DNA from: Ectobius pallidus
Lineage: Eukaryota; Arthropoda; Insecta; Blattodea; Ectobiidae
Assembly: GCA_964059195.1 (NCBI GenBank)
Contig: CAXKWD010000006.1
Span: forward strand, 10,408,530-10,472,529
DNA length: 64,000 bases
Direction: 5' to 3'
Positions 39,674 to 50,640 of this stretch are shown one piece after another (within the stretch, counting starts at the first letter, position 1; each line of letters starts with the position of its first letter). A program made the position numbers and the translations under genes. Under the pieces are notes generated by a model. That model searched no databases, was not told the origin of the DNA, and saw only the letters and a list, made by a program, of their open reading frames with translations.

Positions 39674-42253
39674 AGGCTAGCTCCTCCTCGTTTAGCTATA
39701 CTACGAGAGCATATTAATTCATTATTGGAGCAAGATATTATTCAATATTCCACCTCAAATTACTCGAGTCCTATATTTCTGGTACCCAAAGGCAATGATC
39801 AATTTCGACCAGTCGTCGATTACAGAGTATTAAATAGCCGCCTACACATAGAATCAGTTCCCTTACCTGACATACATTCATGTTTCCATTGGTTCTCTAA
39901 AGCCCGTTTCTTTACTACACTAGATTTGAACAGTGCTTATCATCAAATTCCACTCTCCCCAGATTCTTACAAATATACTGCTTTTTCCACCGATTTCAAT
40001 TTGTTCGAGTATAAACGTATACCTTTCGGTATCTCTATTGGAGCTCAGGTACTTACCCGTCTATTGGACAAAGTTTTTTCTGACATCAAATTTCAATTTG
40101 TCTTTAATTTTTTGGATGACGTCGTAATTTACTCCAATACTTATGAGGAACACCTTCAACACATACACGAAGTTCTCCTTAGGCTTAGGAATGCTGGGTT
40201 GACCGTCAAGATGAGTAAGGTCAAGGTGGCCTCTAGCCAACTGAACTTTTTGGGGCACATTCTGTCTCCTCAAGGCCTGAGAATTGATCCCGACAGAACT
40301 TCGGCCATTAGAAACTTTCCTCCACCCAAAGACGTTAAGGGGATTGCTCGTTTCTTGGGAATGGTGAACTATTTTTCTAAATTTATTCCGAACTTCTCTC
40401 AAATTGCCTTCCCGCTTAATAAACTTAGGCGCAAAGATCAAAGATTTGTGTGGGGACCCGAGCAACAGGGCGCATTTGAGAAACTAAAACAACTAATTTC
40501 TAATCCTCCTGTGCTCGTAGCGGCCGACTTTACCAAAAAATTCATTTTGCAAACCGATGCTTGCAGTTCCTCAGTTGCTGCCGTACTTTTGCAGGAATAC
40601 CCTGAAGGCCGTAAACCGGTTGCTTATGCTTCCAGGACGCTCACGAAAAGTGAAACTCATTTTTCAGCTTATGAGTTGGAAGCCCTGGCTGTACTTTTTG
40701 GGGTAGAAAAATTTAAACTGTATTTAGAGCATGTGCCATTCCATCTTGAAACAGATAATCAGGCTTTATCTTGGGTTCTGGCTCGCCCGAGGAAAACTGG
40801 GCGAATTGCTCGCTGGGCCTTACGTATTTCTGCATTCTCATTCACAGTTTCTCATATTAAGGGCGCTTTAAATGTAGTTTCCGATGCACTTTCCCGTATG
40901 TATGACTCTGAAAATAATGTAAATTGTGATCAAGAAAGTTCACATTTAAATGGTAATTTTGAATTTCCAAATTCCAGTAATATTTCTGATCAAGTTAATG
41001 TTGAAAACATCACTGCTGGTATTCTTGCTGACTTGCCATGGGCATATCAAGGTTTAGCTGCTGCTCAAGATTCTGATCCTTATATTTCTGCCATTAAGCA
41101 GAGGATCGAAGGTGGTGAGGCAGTGCACCCTTATGTTCTGTGCAAGGATTTGCTTTGCTGTATTCCAAGAAACTCCACTGAACCGAAAATTCTATTACCT
41201 GAAACATTTATTGACTCTATTTTTCATTACTATCATAACTTGCCTATTGGAGGTCATCTGGGTACTTACAAAACAATTGCCAAAATTAGGGAAAAATTTA
41301 TTTGGCAGGGGATGTTTGAAGATATCAAAGCTAGGATAAAGTCATGTAAAATCTGTGCCCTCAGCAAACCTGCTTCAGTAAAAATTTGGGGTGAATTATC
41401 TTCTAGTATTGCAACTCGCCCTATGGAGAAAATATTTATTGATTATGTCGGTAAACTTCCTCGTACTGAGTCTGGTAATACTTATATTTTGGTGGTCACT
41501 GATGCTTTTACAAAGTTTGTTTGGTTATATCCTGTCCGTGAAGCTACTTCTCTCAGTACCATCAAAGTTCTACGTAATATATTTGCTTCCTTCACCTATC
41601 CGAAATACCTAGTCTCTGATAATGCATCACAGTTCACCTCTAAAGCTTTTAAGAACTTCTGTTTTTCTTCCGGTATTCAGCACATATTTACTGTTCCGTT
41701 CTATCCTAACCCAAATCAATCAGAACGCATAAACAGGAACCTAAAGTCTGCACTTATTGCCTTTCATTCTTCCAATCATGCTAAATGGGATACACAATTA
41801 AATTGGTTACAGTTAGCCTTTAATCTTTCTCGCCATTCTGCTCACTCTAGTACTCCGTTTAGCCTTCTCATGGGATATAAACCTTCTTGCCCTCTTTCAA
41901 ATTTGTGGTCTTTGCAGGACATTTTGCCTGATAGTCCTTCTCCAGACGATATTAAGGATAGATGGAGGAGAGCTAAGAATAACTTATTTCAAACTCATCT
42001 TCGAGACAAAAAGAAGTATGATACTCGCCACAGGCCACCTAACTTCAGAGTTGGCAATCAAGTCTATTTACTAAATCACCCCCAAAGTAAAGCAATAGAT
42101 AAAGTAGCGGCTAAATTGTGTGAAAGATATTCCGGACCTTTCATTATTAAAGAACAGTGCTCCCCAGTTACGTATATTCTTCAAAATCTTCAGAATCCTA
42201 GTATTGTCAAACGTGCTCATGCTTCACAGTTGAAATTTTTTGCAGTTAAGTAA
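39674..42253 (+). CDS. pol: Pol: reverse transcriptase, RNase H, integrase
   Basis: First methionine at 39725 (842 codons), but the frame is continuous from the TAA at 39671. RT: FRPVVDYRVLN, TTLDLNSAYHQI (first Asp), and FLDD at about residues 128-131 (the YxDD box with Phe). RNase H: FILQTDACSSSVAAVL, YELEALAVLFGVEKFKLYL, LETDNQALSWVL. Integrase: HHCC zinc module (H...H in HYYHNLPIGGH, CKICALSK), D,D35E core with FIDYVGKLP (~571), VSDNASQF (~629) and QSERINR (~665), and a GPY/F-type end with ERYSGPFII (~800). This order identifies Ty3/gypsy. The frame is intact to its stop. Confidence 0.92.
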   Translation, partial: RLAPPRLAILREHINSLLEQDIIQYSTSNYSSPIFLVPKGNDQFRPVVDYRVLNSRLHIESVPLPDIHSCFHWFSKARFFTTLDLNSAYHQIPLSPDSYKYTAFSTDFNLFEYKRIPFGISIGAQVLTRLLDKVFSDIKFQFVFNFLDDVVIYSNTYEEHLQHIHEVLLRLRNAGLTVKMSKVKVASSQLNFLGHILSPQGLRIDPDRTSAIRNFPPPKDVKGIARFLGMVNYFSKFIPNFSQIAFPLNKLRRKDQRFVWGPEQQGAFEKLKQLISNPPVLVAADFTKKFILQTDACSSSVAAVLLQEYPEGRKPVAYASRTLTKSETHFSAYELEALAVLFGVEKFKLYLEHVPFHLETDNQALSWVLARPRKTGRIARWALRISAFSFTVSHIKGALNVVSDALSRMYDSENNVNCDQESSHLNGNFEFPNSSNISDQVNVENITAGILADLPWAYQGLAAAQDSDPYISAIKQRIEGGEAVHPYVLCKDLLCCIPRNSTEPKILLPETFIDSIFHYYHNLPIGGHLGTYKTIAKIREKFIWQGMFEDIKARIKSCKICALSKPASVKIWGELSSSIATRPMEKIFIDYVGKLPRTESGNTYILVVTDAFTKFVWLYPVREATSLSTIKVLRNIFASFTYPKYLVSDNASQFTSKAFKNFCFSSGIQHIFTVPFYPNPNQSERINRNLKSALIAFHSSNHAKWDTQLNWLQLAFNLSRHSAHSSTPFSLLMGYKPSCPLSNLWSLQDILPDSPSPDDIKDRWRRAKNNLFQTHLRDKKKYDTRHRPPNFRVGNQVYLLNHPQSKAIDKVAAKLCERYSGPFIIKEQCSPVTYILQNLQNPSIVKRAHASQLKFFAVK

Positions 42254-43936
42254 TTGATATATTTCACTTCAGTTGTATTTTTGATAAAATTTGGATCTTG
42301 TTTGCTGTAAATTACAGTCTAGTTTATTCAAAATCCTTTGAGCAGTTTTTGGAAAGAGAAGTGAAAGAGAAGAAAGAATGCATTCATATATAGCTGTATA
42401 ATACTACAGCGTTTTGAAATTTATGGTGTATTTATTTGGTAAATTCCGTGGACTAGAGGTTTTGAACAGGAAGGATCCCCTGCTCACCACTTCTACTCTA
42501 CCTATGAATTCTATACACCATCTTATTTCTCTAATCATTTGGAAAATTTTGAAATATGTACTATCTCATTATATGGTGTTATTTTTGTAGCCATTGTTGG
42601 TACATATATTTCTTCTTGCTAGATTGTCTAAATTTGGAATTTGTATTGTTCATTATATCCACCGGTGGATAACAAAAAGTGCGTAAACAAAAATTAGGTA
42701 ATTAATAAATTAATGGTTGTATTAGTAAATTAGTAGGTGAATTCGTAAAATTATTCCATATATATAAAGAATTGGATGTAGAAATAAATAAATAATACTT
42801 GTGTTGTTAAAATTCATGATCATACCAATTGTGGAATAATTGTATTTTTTCATAAGCATATTCTTTGGGAGTTTTGTATTACTTAGCTTGTAGTCAAATT
42901 TTCATTTAAATTTATTATTGTCATAACTTAATATAAAGAAGTCAAAATTTCAGTATTTTCTCTGTATTTTCTTTCTGTATCTCAATTCTATTTATGTCCT
43001 CTGGCGATTTTTCTGGTTTGAAAACTTATAGTTTCAAATCTTTTCATTTTGCTTTTGCCAGTTGTAAGTAGTTCTGATTTTCCTTTTTCCATATGTGGAA
43101 GAAGTTTAAAAACAAAAAAAGGGCATATTTACTGTATGGTAGAAATACAGATATATGTGAATCTGTTTGAACCTAACTTTTCATAGGCCTATATGCTTCA
43201 TAATCCTAATTTCATAAGTAAAGTTGTAATAATTGTCAAAATGAATAAAAGTGCCATATATTTAGAATAATTGTGCCATTACAAATTTATATATGAAGAG
43301 TTTAAATATACAGAATATTAAATTATTAAATTAATGTAACTTGTCACCCTATTTCAAGCCAGATATTTAATTCAAAATTAGCATAAGGTTTTTGCTTGTA
43401 ATATATTGGGTTAAAAGATTTTGTAGTTGTTTAAGCATTTTCTATGGAACAAAATCTGCTCGCAGTTTGTTTGCATTTACAGTAACAATACCCCGTGCCA
43501 GAAGAAGTCTCAAGTTGTGCTACACTACTGCTGTTGTGAAAAGACACTGTATATGCAGTACTTGCTACTTGTGCTAGAAGATTCAAGAGGATCTGCTCTG
43601 CAGTGGGACAGCGCATCCCAGTTTGTTTTGACCTGCCTATTGGTTGGCTCCGGTATTGTTGGATCACCTTAACATCGCACCTTCAGCAATCAACAACCTG
43701 CTGTCTGAATGTATTGTATGCATGAACTCACACACATATCACCATATAGCTGGACTATTACTTAGCACTATATGTTTTTCTGCAAAGGAATTTGGACATT
43801 CTTGCAAGGAAATTTCTGTGTGACCATTCGCAATATTCATTCCTGCATTCTCTACATAGCACTATTCTGAGACCATGTACTCTTTTTGACAGACACTCTG
43901 AAAATTTTGTGGTGGTGCTTGTTTCGGCGGGGGAGC
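42254..43936 (+). other. Non-coding 3' region of the gypsy element
   Basis: About 1.7 kb without a frame above ~80 codons. It is far longer than a typical gypsy 3' UTR and lies where env sits in errantivirus-like elements, but I see no signal peptide, furin site or transmembrane pattern. Just before the 3' LTR, GGCGGGGGAGC (43926-43936) is a plausible polypurine tract. Confidence 0.6.
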
Positions 43937-44885
43937 TGTACTGTGCCTTACTTCAAAAACTGTTATAATCCAGTGCACAGTACGTTAAAATACTTTTTCT
44001 ATCATATAAAACACTTTTTCTATACATGCTGCGAGTAGGTGAGTTAGTATAGTAAGGTTAACTATGTTTACTTCTTGGCTTGAAATAGATATATGAATTG
44101 TTCTATTACGACGCTGTGACGTCATCAGTAAATTTTGTTTATGGCGCTGATGTCGCATCACATGGTAGGAGTAGGGGGAAAGAGAGGTTTCTTGTTAACA
44201 TCAAAAGATTAGTCTCGTCACTCTTCATTCTCCCGCTATCGTCTGATCTTCTCCTTCGTTTCCGGACTGTGTACGTGTGTTCTTCGGATGCATCATGGTG
44301 AATGGAGTTACGCTTGCTTCACGTCGCTTGCCGTCATACTGGTTATTGTAAGTAGTCGATTTGATTCATATAACTATCTTATATTATTCTGGAAATCTTC
44401 TACATGCAATCGCCAGTATGGCCCGCTTTGCCGTGAACCCAGCGTAACACGTATAAATCTAGTGTGAGTGTATATTCTTTTTCTATCTTTCTTTTCTCCT
44501 TTCTTTCTATAATCAAATTCAACAGTAATAACCATGGCACTTAAATTAAATTTAAAGGCTCTTTAAATAAAGAAAGTTAATTTGTATATATTGTTACTAA
44601 ACATTGTTGTACAGTATTTGTTAAAATTAAAATTCGTTTGTGGAAACCAAAATCTTTAATTATGCTGGCCCTTAGTTTCCTTTAGCACCTTTCATGTATA
44701 TTCAGAATGATTTTCTATATTGGCTTTTGTATAACACCAGGATTTTCTAGGGTGTTATGGCCAAATACGTTACGGGTTGGGTTTTGACTTGGGACTTAAT
44801 AATTATTTTGAGATTTTTGGTATTTCACTGCTACTTTTCAGACAGGTCCCTGACTATAAGTTAATTTAAATAAGAACACGTAGCA
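43937..44885 (+). repeat. 3' LTR of the gypsy element
   Basis: 949 bp, TGTACTGTGCC...GTAGCA. Differences from the 5' LTR that I can see: two substitutions near the start, a one-base and a three-base indel around 44595, and small changes in the last ~40 bases. AATAAA lies at 44566-44571. Confidence 0.9.
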
Positions 44886-44960
44886 GTTGCAATAAATATT
44901 TCCATGAAATTTTGTTTTGTTTGTGTGAACGGCCCTAAGGAAACTTACTTTGTGGGTTAT
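44886..44960 (+). repeat. mariner 3' end, after the gypsy insertion
   Basis: GTTGCAATAAATATTTCCATG then GTGTGAACGGCCCTAAGG and AAACTTACTTTGTGG; it continues 34196-34362 across the gypsy. The terminal CTCGTA seen in sister copies is missing, and the R2-like LINE 3' end begins here. Confidence 0.7.
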
Positions 44961-45386
44961 GGGTTATGGGTTGCCTACACAGACAAAGAGTACCAGAAAA
45001 GAAAAACAAAAAGGTAATTGAACATAGAACATTGAAAAGAAAAAGAGAATAAAATTAAGGAAAAATTAATACAAAATAGAAAATCATTAACAGTTACGAT
45101 TAGGATTTATATATGTGATTCCTCAGTATTGAAACAGATCCTCTGAGGGTTGCTAAAGCAACTTCAGTTATAACTGATGGAGGAAGTCCCAATCTCTTGA
45201 ACGTGTTCAACATGAAAGTTGTAACAGTTCCTCTTGCTCCTACCATGAGTCCAATGACTTCAAGTTCTTTGAGATTGTATTTATCACGATAGTAAGGGAT
45301 GGTAGGATTATAAATGTCTTGCTTTTCCTTGTTAACATCTTGCGGCTGTGCCTCATTCACTTCGAAACGCACAGTAGGATCAATTA
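44961..45386 (-). pseudogene. LINE with restriction-like endonuclease, C-terminal end and 3' UTR
   Basis: Minus strand, from 45383 to the stop at 45100: IDPTVRFEVNEAQPQDVNKE, IYNPTIPYYRDKYNLKE, LEVIGLMVGARGTVTTFMLN, LRGSVSILRNHIYKS. This is the tail of R2-type ORFs whose C-terminus is a restriction-like endonuclease. The ~140-base 3' UTR ends in three copies of a CCCATAA repeat (44955-44980). The upstream part of the same domain is at 50375-50640, beyond a 5-kb transposon; the first residues IDP directly continue GFI there. Confidence 0.8.
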
Positions 45387-45419
45387 CACTGGACAACAAA
45401 ACTGACCTTCAAAAAAACG

Positions 45420-48400
45420 TTTTGCACAAAACATATCATTTCTTATGTATTTTGATGTGCTGAGTTCAAATATGGCCTTTGTTTTTGTCTAGCACCCTCA
45501 GTTTTTAGTAAATCGTATACTTACTCTTCTAGTCGTTTATAAATAAATCGTAAAGTCACCGTAATATCAAAGTCTAACTGGTAATATTTTTTTACACAAA
45601 ACATATCATTTCTTATGTATTTTGATGTGCTGAGTTCAAATATGGCCTTGGCTTTTGTCTAGCACCCTCAGTTTTTTAGTAAATCGTATACTTACACTTC
45701 TAGTCGTTTATAAATAAATCGTAAAGTCACCGTAATATCAAAGACTAACTGGTAATATTTTTTTACACAAAACATATCATTTCTTATGTATTTTGATGTG
45801 CTGAGTTCAAATATGGCCTTTGTTTTTGTCTAGCACCCTCAGTTTTTAGTAAATCGTATACTTACTCTTCTAGTCGTTTATAAATAAATCGTAAAGTCAC
45901 CGTAATATCAAAGTCTAACTGGTAATATTTTTTTACACAAAACATATCATTTCTTATGTATTTTGATGTGCTGAGTTCAAATATGGCCTTGGCTTTTGTC
46001 TAGCACCCTCAGTTTTTTAGTAAATCGTATACTTACACTTCTAGTCGTTTATAAATAAATCGTAAAGTCACCGTAATATCAAAGACTAACTGGTAATATT
46101 TTTTTACACAAAACATATCATTTCTTATGTATTTTGATGTGCTGAGTTCAAATATGGCCTTTGTTTTTGTCTAGCACCCTCAGTTTTTAGTAAATCGTAT
46201 ACTTACTCTTCTAGTCGTTTATAAATAAATCGTAAAGTCACCGTAATATCAAAGTCTAACTGGTAATATTTTTTTACACAAAACATATCATTTCTTATGT
46301 ATTTTGATGTGCTGAGTTCAAATATGGCCTTGGCTTTTGTCTAGCACCCTCAGTTTTTTAGTAAATCGTATACTTACACTTCTAGTCGTTTATAAATAAA
46401 TCGTAAAGTCACCGTAATATCAAAGACTAACTGGTAATATTTTTTTACACAAAACATATCATTTCTTATGTATTTTGATGTGCTGAGTTCAAATATGGCC
46501 TTTGTTTTTGTCTAGCACCCTCAGTTTTTAGTAAATCGTATACTTACTCTTCTAGTCGTTTATAAATAAATCGTAAAGTCACCGTAATATCAAAGTCTAA
46601 CTGGTAATATTTTTTTACACAAAACATATCATTTCTTATGTATTTTGATGTGCTGAGTTCAAATATGGCCTTGGCTTTTGTCTAGCACCCTCAGTTTTTT
46701 AGTAAATCGTATACTTACACTTCTAGTCGTTTATAAATAAATCGTAAAGTCACCGTAATATCAAAGACTAACTGGTAATATTTTTTTACACAAAACATAT
46801 CATTTCTTATGTATTTTGATGTGCTGAGTTCAAATATGGCCTTTGTTTTTGTCTAGCACCCTCAGTTTTTAGTAAATCGTATACTTACTCTTCTAGTCGT
46901 TTATAAATAAATCGTAAAGTCACCGTAATATCAAAGTCTAACTGGTAATATTTTTTTACACAAAACATATCATTTCTTATGTATTTTGATGTGCTGAGTT
47001 CAAATATGGCCTTGGCTTTTGTCTAGCACCCTCAGCTTTTTAGTAAATCGTATACTTACACTTCTAGTCGTTTATAAATAAATCGTAAAGTCACCGTAAT
47101 ATCAAAGTCTAACTGGTAATAATTTTTTACACAAAACATATCATTTCTTATGTATTTTGATGTGCTGAGTTCAAATATGGCCTTGGCTTTTGTCTAGCAC
47201 CCTCAGTTTTTTAGTAAATCGTATACTTACACTTCTAGTCGTTTATAAATAAATCGTAAAGTCACCGTAATATCAAAGACTAACTGGTAATATTTTTTTA
47301 CACAAAACATATCATTTCTTATGTATTTTGATGTGCTGAGTTCAAATATGGCCTTTGTTTTTGTCTAGCACCCTCAGTTTTTAGTAAATCGTATACTTAC
47401 TCTTCTAGTCGTTTATAAATAAATCGTAAAGTCACCGTAATATCAAAGTCTAACTGGTAATATTTTTTTACACAAAACATATCATTTCTTATGTATTTTG
47501 ATGTGCTGAGTTCAAATATGGCCTTGGCTTTTGTCTAGCACCCTCAGTTTTTTAGTAAATCGTATACTTACACTTCTAGTCGTTTATAAATAAATCGTAA
47601 AGTCACCGTAATATCAAAGACTAACTGGTAATATTTTTTTACACAAAACATATCATTTCTTATGTATTTTGATGTGCTGAGTTCAAATATGGCCTTTGTT
47701 TTTGTCTAGCACCCTCAGTTTTTAGTAAATCGTATACTTACTCTTCTAGTCGTTTATAAATAAATCGTAAAGTCACCGTAATATCAAAGTCTAACTGGTA
47801 ATATTTTTTTACACAAAACATATCATTTCTTATGTATTTTGATGGGCTGAGTTCAAATATGGCCTTGGCTTTTGTCTAGCACCCTCAGTTTTTTAGTAAA
47901 TCGTATACTTACACTTCTAGTCGTTTATAAATAAATCGTAAAGTCACCGTAATATCAAAGACTAACTGGTAATATTTTTTTACACAAAACATATCATTTC
48001 TTATGTATTTTGATGTGCTGAGTTCAAATATGGCCTTTGTTTTTGTCTAGCACCCTCAGTTTTTAGTAAATCGTATACTTACTCTCCTAGTCGTTTATAA
48101 ATAAATCGTAAAGTCACCGTAATATCAAAGTCTAACTGGTAATATTTTTTTACACAAAACATATCATTTCTTATGTATTTTGATGTGCTGAGTTCAAATA
48201 TGGCCTTGGCTTTTGTCTAGCACCCTCAGCTTTTTAGTAAATCGTATACTTACACTTCTAGTCGTTTATAAATAAATCGTAAAGTCACCGTAATATCAAA
48301 GTCTAACTGGTAATAATTTTTTACACAAAACATATCATTTCTTATGTATTTTGATGTGCTGAGTTCAAATATGGCCTTGGCTTTTGTCTAGCACCCTCAG

Positions 48401-49170
48401 TTTTTTAGTAAATCGTATACTTACACTTCTAGTCGTTTATAAATAAATCGAAAGTCACCGTAATATCAAAGACTAACTGGTAATATTTTTTTACACAAAA
48501 CATATCATTTCTTATGTATTTTGATGTGCTGAGTTCAAATATGGCCTTTGTTTTTGTCTAGCACCCTCAGTTTTTAGTAAATCGTATACTTACTCTTCTA
48601 GTCGTTTATAAATAAATCGTAAAGTCACCGTAATATCAGAGTCTAACTGGTAATATTTTTTTACACAAAACATATCATTTCTTATGTATTTTGATGTGCT
48701 GAGTTCAAATATGGCCTTGGCTTTTGTCTAGCACCCTCAGTTTTTTAGTAAATCGTATACTTACACTTCTAGTCGTTTATAAATAAATCGTAAAGTCACC
48801 GTAATATCAAAGTCTAACTGGTAATATTTTTTTACACAAAACATATCATTTCTTATGTATTTTGATGTGCTGAGTTCAAATATGGCCTTGGCTTTTGTCT
48901 AGCACCCTCAGTTTTTTAGTAAATCGTATACTTACACTTCTAGTCGTTTATAAATAAATCGTAAAGTCACCGTAATATCAATGACTAACTGGTAATATTT
49001 TTTTACACAAAACATATCATTTCTTATGTATTTTGATGTGCTGAGTTCAAATATGGCCTTAGTTTTTGTCTAGCACCCTCAGTTTTTTAGTAAATCGTAT
49101 ACTTACACTTCTAGTCGTTTATAAATAAAATGTAAGTCACCGTAATATCAAAGACTAACTGGTAATATTC
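45420..49170. repeat. Tandem array: 22 monomers of ~170 bp in an A-B dimer pattern
   Basis: Monomers start (ACATATCATT) at 45431, 45601, 45772, 45942, 46113, ... 48841, 49012, spaced 170 or 171. Type A has GGCCTTTGTTTTTG, CAGTTTTTAG and CTTACTCTTC. Type B has GGCCTTGGCTTTTG, CAGTTTTTTAG and CTTACACTTC. They alternate strictly from 45431 to 46965 as 341-bp dimers. A variant B' (CAGCTTTTTAG, TAATAATTTTTTAC) occurs at 46965 and again 1,194 bp (seven monomers) later at 48159. The last monomers are B-B-B''. There is no ORF. Near-identity of units implies recent amplification or homogenisation. Confidence 0.95.
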
Positions 49171-49280
49171 GTATGTAGAAGAATCCTTCATAATAAAATT
49201 ATATTTAATTTTGTAAAAGTAACCAATTAACATACCTGAAAACATTGCCAGCTCGTTTTCAAGTCCATCCTCTACTGCTG

Positions 49281-50117
49281 TCAGTTGAATTTCTGCCGTT
49301 TGCTGCTTCTTCTGTACTTTCCTGTGGTTTCTCTTTTGAGGCTCCAGCAGTAATCTGCAAGCATATTGGGTTTCTATCTTCCTTGATACCTTTTCTCCAT
49401 TTCGGAAATATCTTGGTGGAATCTTTCTATATGTTCATCAGTAACTTGATTTGCAGGGAAAAAGTCCAAATGGGAATGCAGGAAGTGAATTTTGAGAGAC
49501 ATGTTGCAACCTAGATTTCTATAGGCTCCTAGTAATTTCTCAATTAATTGTTCGTAATTTTGTGCTCTAGTATTACCTAAGAACTGTTCGCAAATGGTCT
49601 TGAATGATAGCCATGCTTCAAGTTCCACATGATTCAGTTTACTTTCAAACAGCTGATCTTTCATTAGTTCTCGAATCTGAGGCCCAACAAAAATGCCTTC
49701 CTTCAACTTAGAAGCACTGATTCTTAGAAATTTTTCTTCCTGGTATTTGAAACCTGCTCCAGATTTGTCTAATGCCTTGACAAAATTCTTCATTAGGCCT
49801 AATTTTATATGAAGTGGAGGCAATAAAATTTTTGATCTATCAACCAATGGTTCAGCTGAGATATTCTTTTCTCCAGGGACAAAATTCTTCCGGGGAGGCC
49901 ATATTTTAGTGTCGTAATGTTTGGATTTATCACGGCTATCCCATTCGCACAAAAAGCAGCAATATTTCGTGTATCCGCTTTGCAATCCTAACAGTATTCC
50001 AATCATTTTGAAATCGCCACCGATGGACCAGTTGTACTTGTCATACTGCACTTTTTGTAATATTAGCTGCATATTTTTGTAACTTTCTTTCATTTGAACT
50101 GCATGACCAATTATCAT
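49281..50117 (-). pseudogene. Conserved unclassified transposon protein (CxxC, HSH, YQGRW region)
   Basis: Minus strand ORF of 247 codons, then TAG at 49374-49376 and a further 30 codons. Landmarks: MIGILLGLQSGYTKYCCFLC followed by EWDSRD and a His (CxxC...H zinc-like), LLPPLHIKLGLMKNFVKALD, EGIFVGPQIREL, FLGNTRAQNYEQLIEKLL, LKIHFLHSHLDFFPANQ, DEHIERFHQDISEMEKRYQG, and beyond the stop KPNMLADYCWSLKRE. I recall near-identical multi-copy uncharacterised proteins in arthropods and Hydra. The H-rich and acidic blocks could belong to a DDE-type transposase, but catalytic residues are not assigned. The N-terminal half seems deleted. Only protein of the 5-kb element. Confidence 0.7.
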
Positions 50118-50374
50118 AACACCACGGTCCTTACTAACTAAAGCAGTAAAATAATAATAAATAAATGTTATAATCGCTATTAGGTCTTGTTTACTATGTC
50201 AATCACTTTAACAGAAATTTAAGCATTTACAGCCAGTGCTAATTCAGAAAACAGGCTTTCTTTTTGAAACTGAGGGTGCCAGAGAAAAACTGTTTGCATA
50301 ATTGAATTCAGCACTAAAATCCACATAATAAACGCCCAATTTCATGCAAAAAATATTTTGGCTGTTGTCCAGTG

Positions 50375-50640
50375 TTATAAATCCGGATCGTGTGGTTCTT
50401 TGAAAAGCAATGATATCAATTCGCCTCGTAGTCCCGGTGGTAGAGAGACCATGCACCTCTTCAAAAGTAGTATAATCAGCATCTTTAAGGGCATTTGCAA
50501 CAATTGACCGTACTGTATGGTGTCTGATGTTTCGAAGGATCTCGCCATGCGGACAGGAACCCAGAACATGTGCAAGAGTTTCTACCTCGTGAAGCGGTTC
50601 ACCCCCTTTGAGTTTGGGAAATGCCACTATTAAGGTTCAC
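50375..50640 (-). pseudogene. LINE restriction-like endonuclease, upstream part
   Basis: Minus strand: VETLAHVLGSCPHGEILRNI, RHHTVRSIVANALKDADYTT, FEEVHGLSTTGTTRRIDIIA and RSGFI at the transposon junction. HVLG-CP and R..RH are the conserved entry of R2-type endonuclease domains; RRIDI stands where the catalytic R.PDI normally is (Pro replaced by Ile). The element is 5'-truncated near 50640. ORF residues beyond GFI belong to the transposon and are not part of this protein. Confidence 0.75.

Larger units (their letters stand above)
34363..44885 (+). mobile_element. Ty3/gypsy LTR retrotransposon, nearly full length (10.5 kb)
   Basis: Two LTRs (953 and 949 bp), a 4-bp TSD GTTG (34359-34362, 44886-44889), a candidate PBS, PPT, gag with two zinc knuckles, and pol in the order protease, RT, RNase H, integrase, which defines Ty3/gypsy. 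No env is recognised. A 1.8-kb antisense RTE-like LINE interrupts the protease. Defects visible: frame change in gag, a TAA at 39671-39673, and the LINE. The LTRs differ at only a handful of sites, so insertion is recent relative to the surrounding debris. Clade not determined. Confidence 0.9.
45387..50374 (-). mobile_element. 4,988-bp DNA transposon, TIR CACTGGACAACA, TSD TTA, with internal satellite
   Basis: CACTGGACAACA at 45387-45398 and its inverse TGTTGTCCAGTG at 50363-50374 are perfect 12-bp TIRs, flanked by TTA at 45384-45386 and 50375-50377. Removing the element plus one TTA restores the endonuclease reading frame (GFI|IDPT), proving the boundaries. Contents: 22 tandem ~170-bp monomers (45420-49170), a conserved but unclassified protein on the minus strand (49281-50117), and ~245 bases of 5' region. 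CAC-starting TIRs with 2-4-bp TSDs suit the CMC (CACTA/Mirage/Chapaev) group; that assignment is tentative. Confidence 0.85.

Noticed and set aside
42254..43936. Possible env gene making the gypsy element a retrovirus
   Set aside because: No frame of useful length, signal peptide or transmembrane pattern was seen.
44955..44980. Telomere-like GGGTTAT repeats
   Set aside because: Only three units, located at the 3' end of the R2-like LINE, and not the insect TTAGG motif; best read as the LINE's tail.
45420..49170. Regular ~170-bp periodicity, checked as a CRISPR-like array
   Set aside because: Whole units are repeated without unique spacers, so it is a tandem satellite, and the context is eukaryotic transposons.
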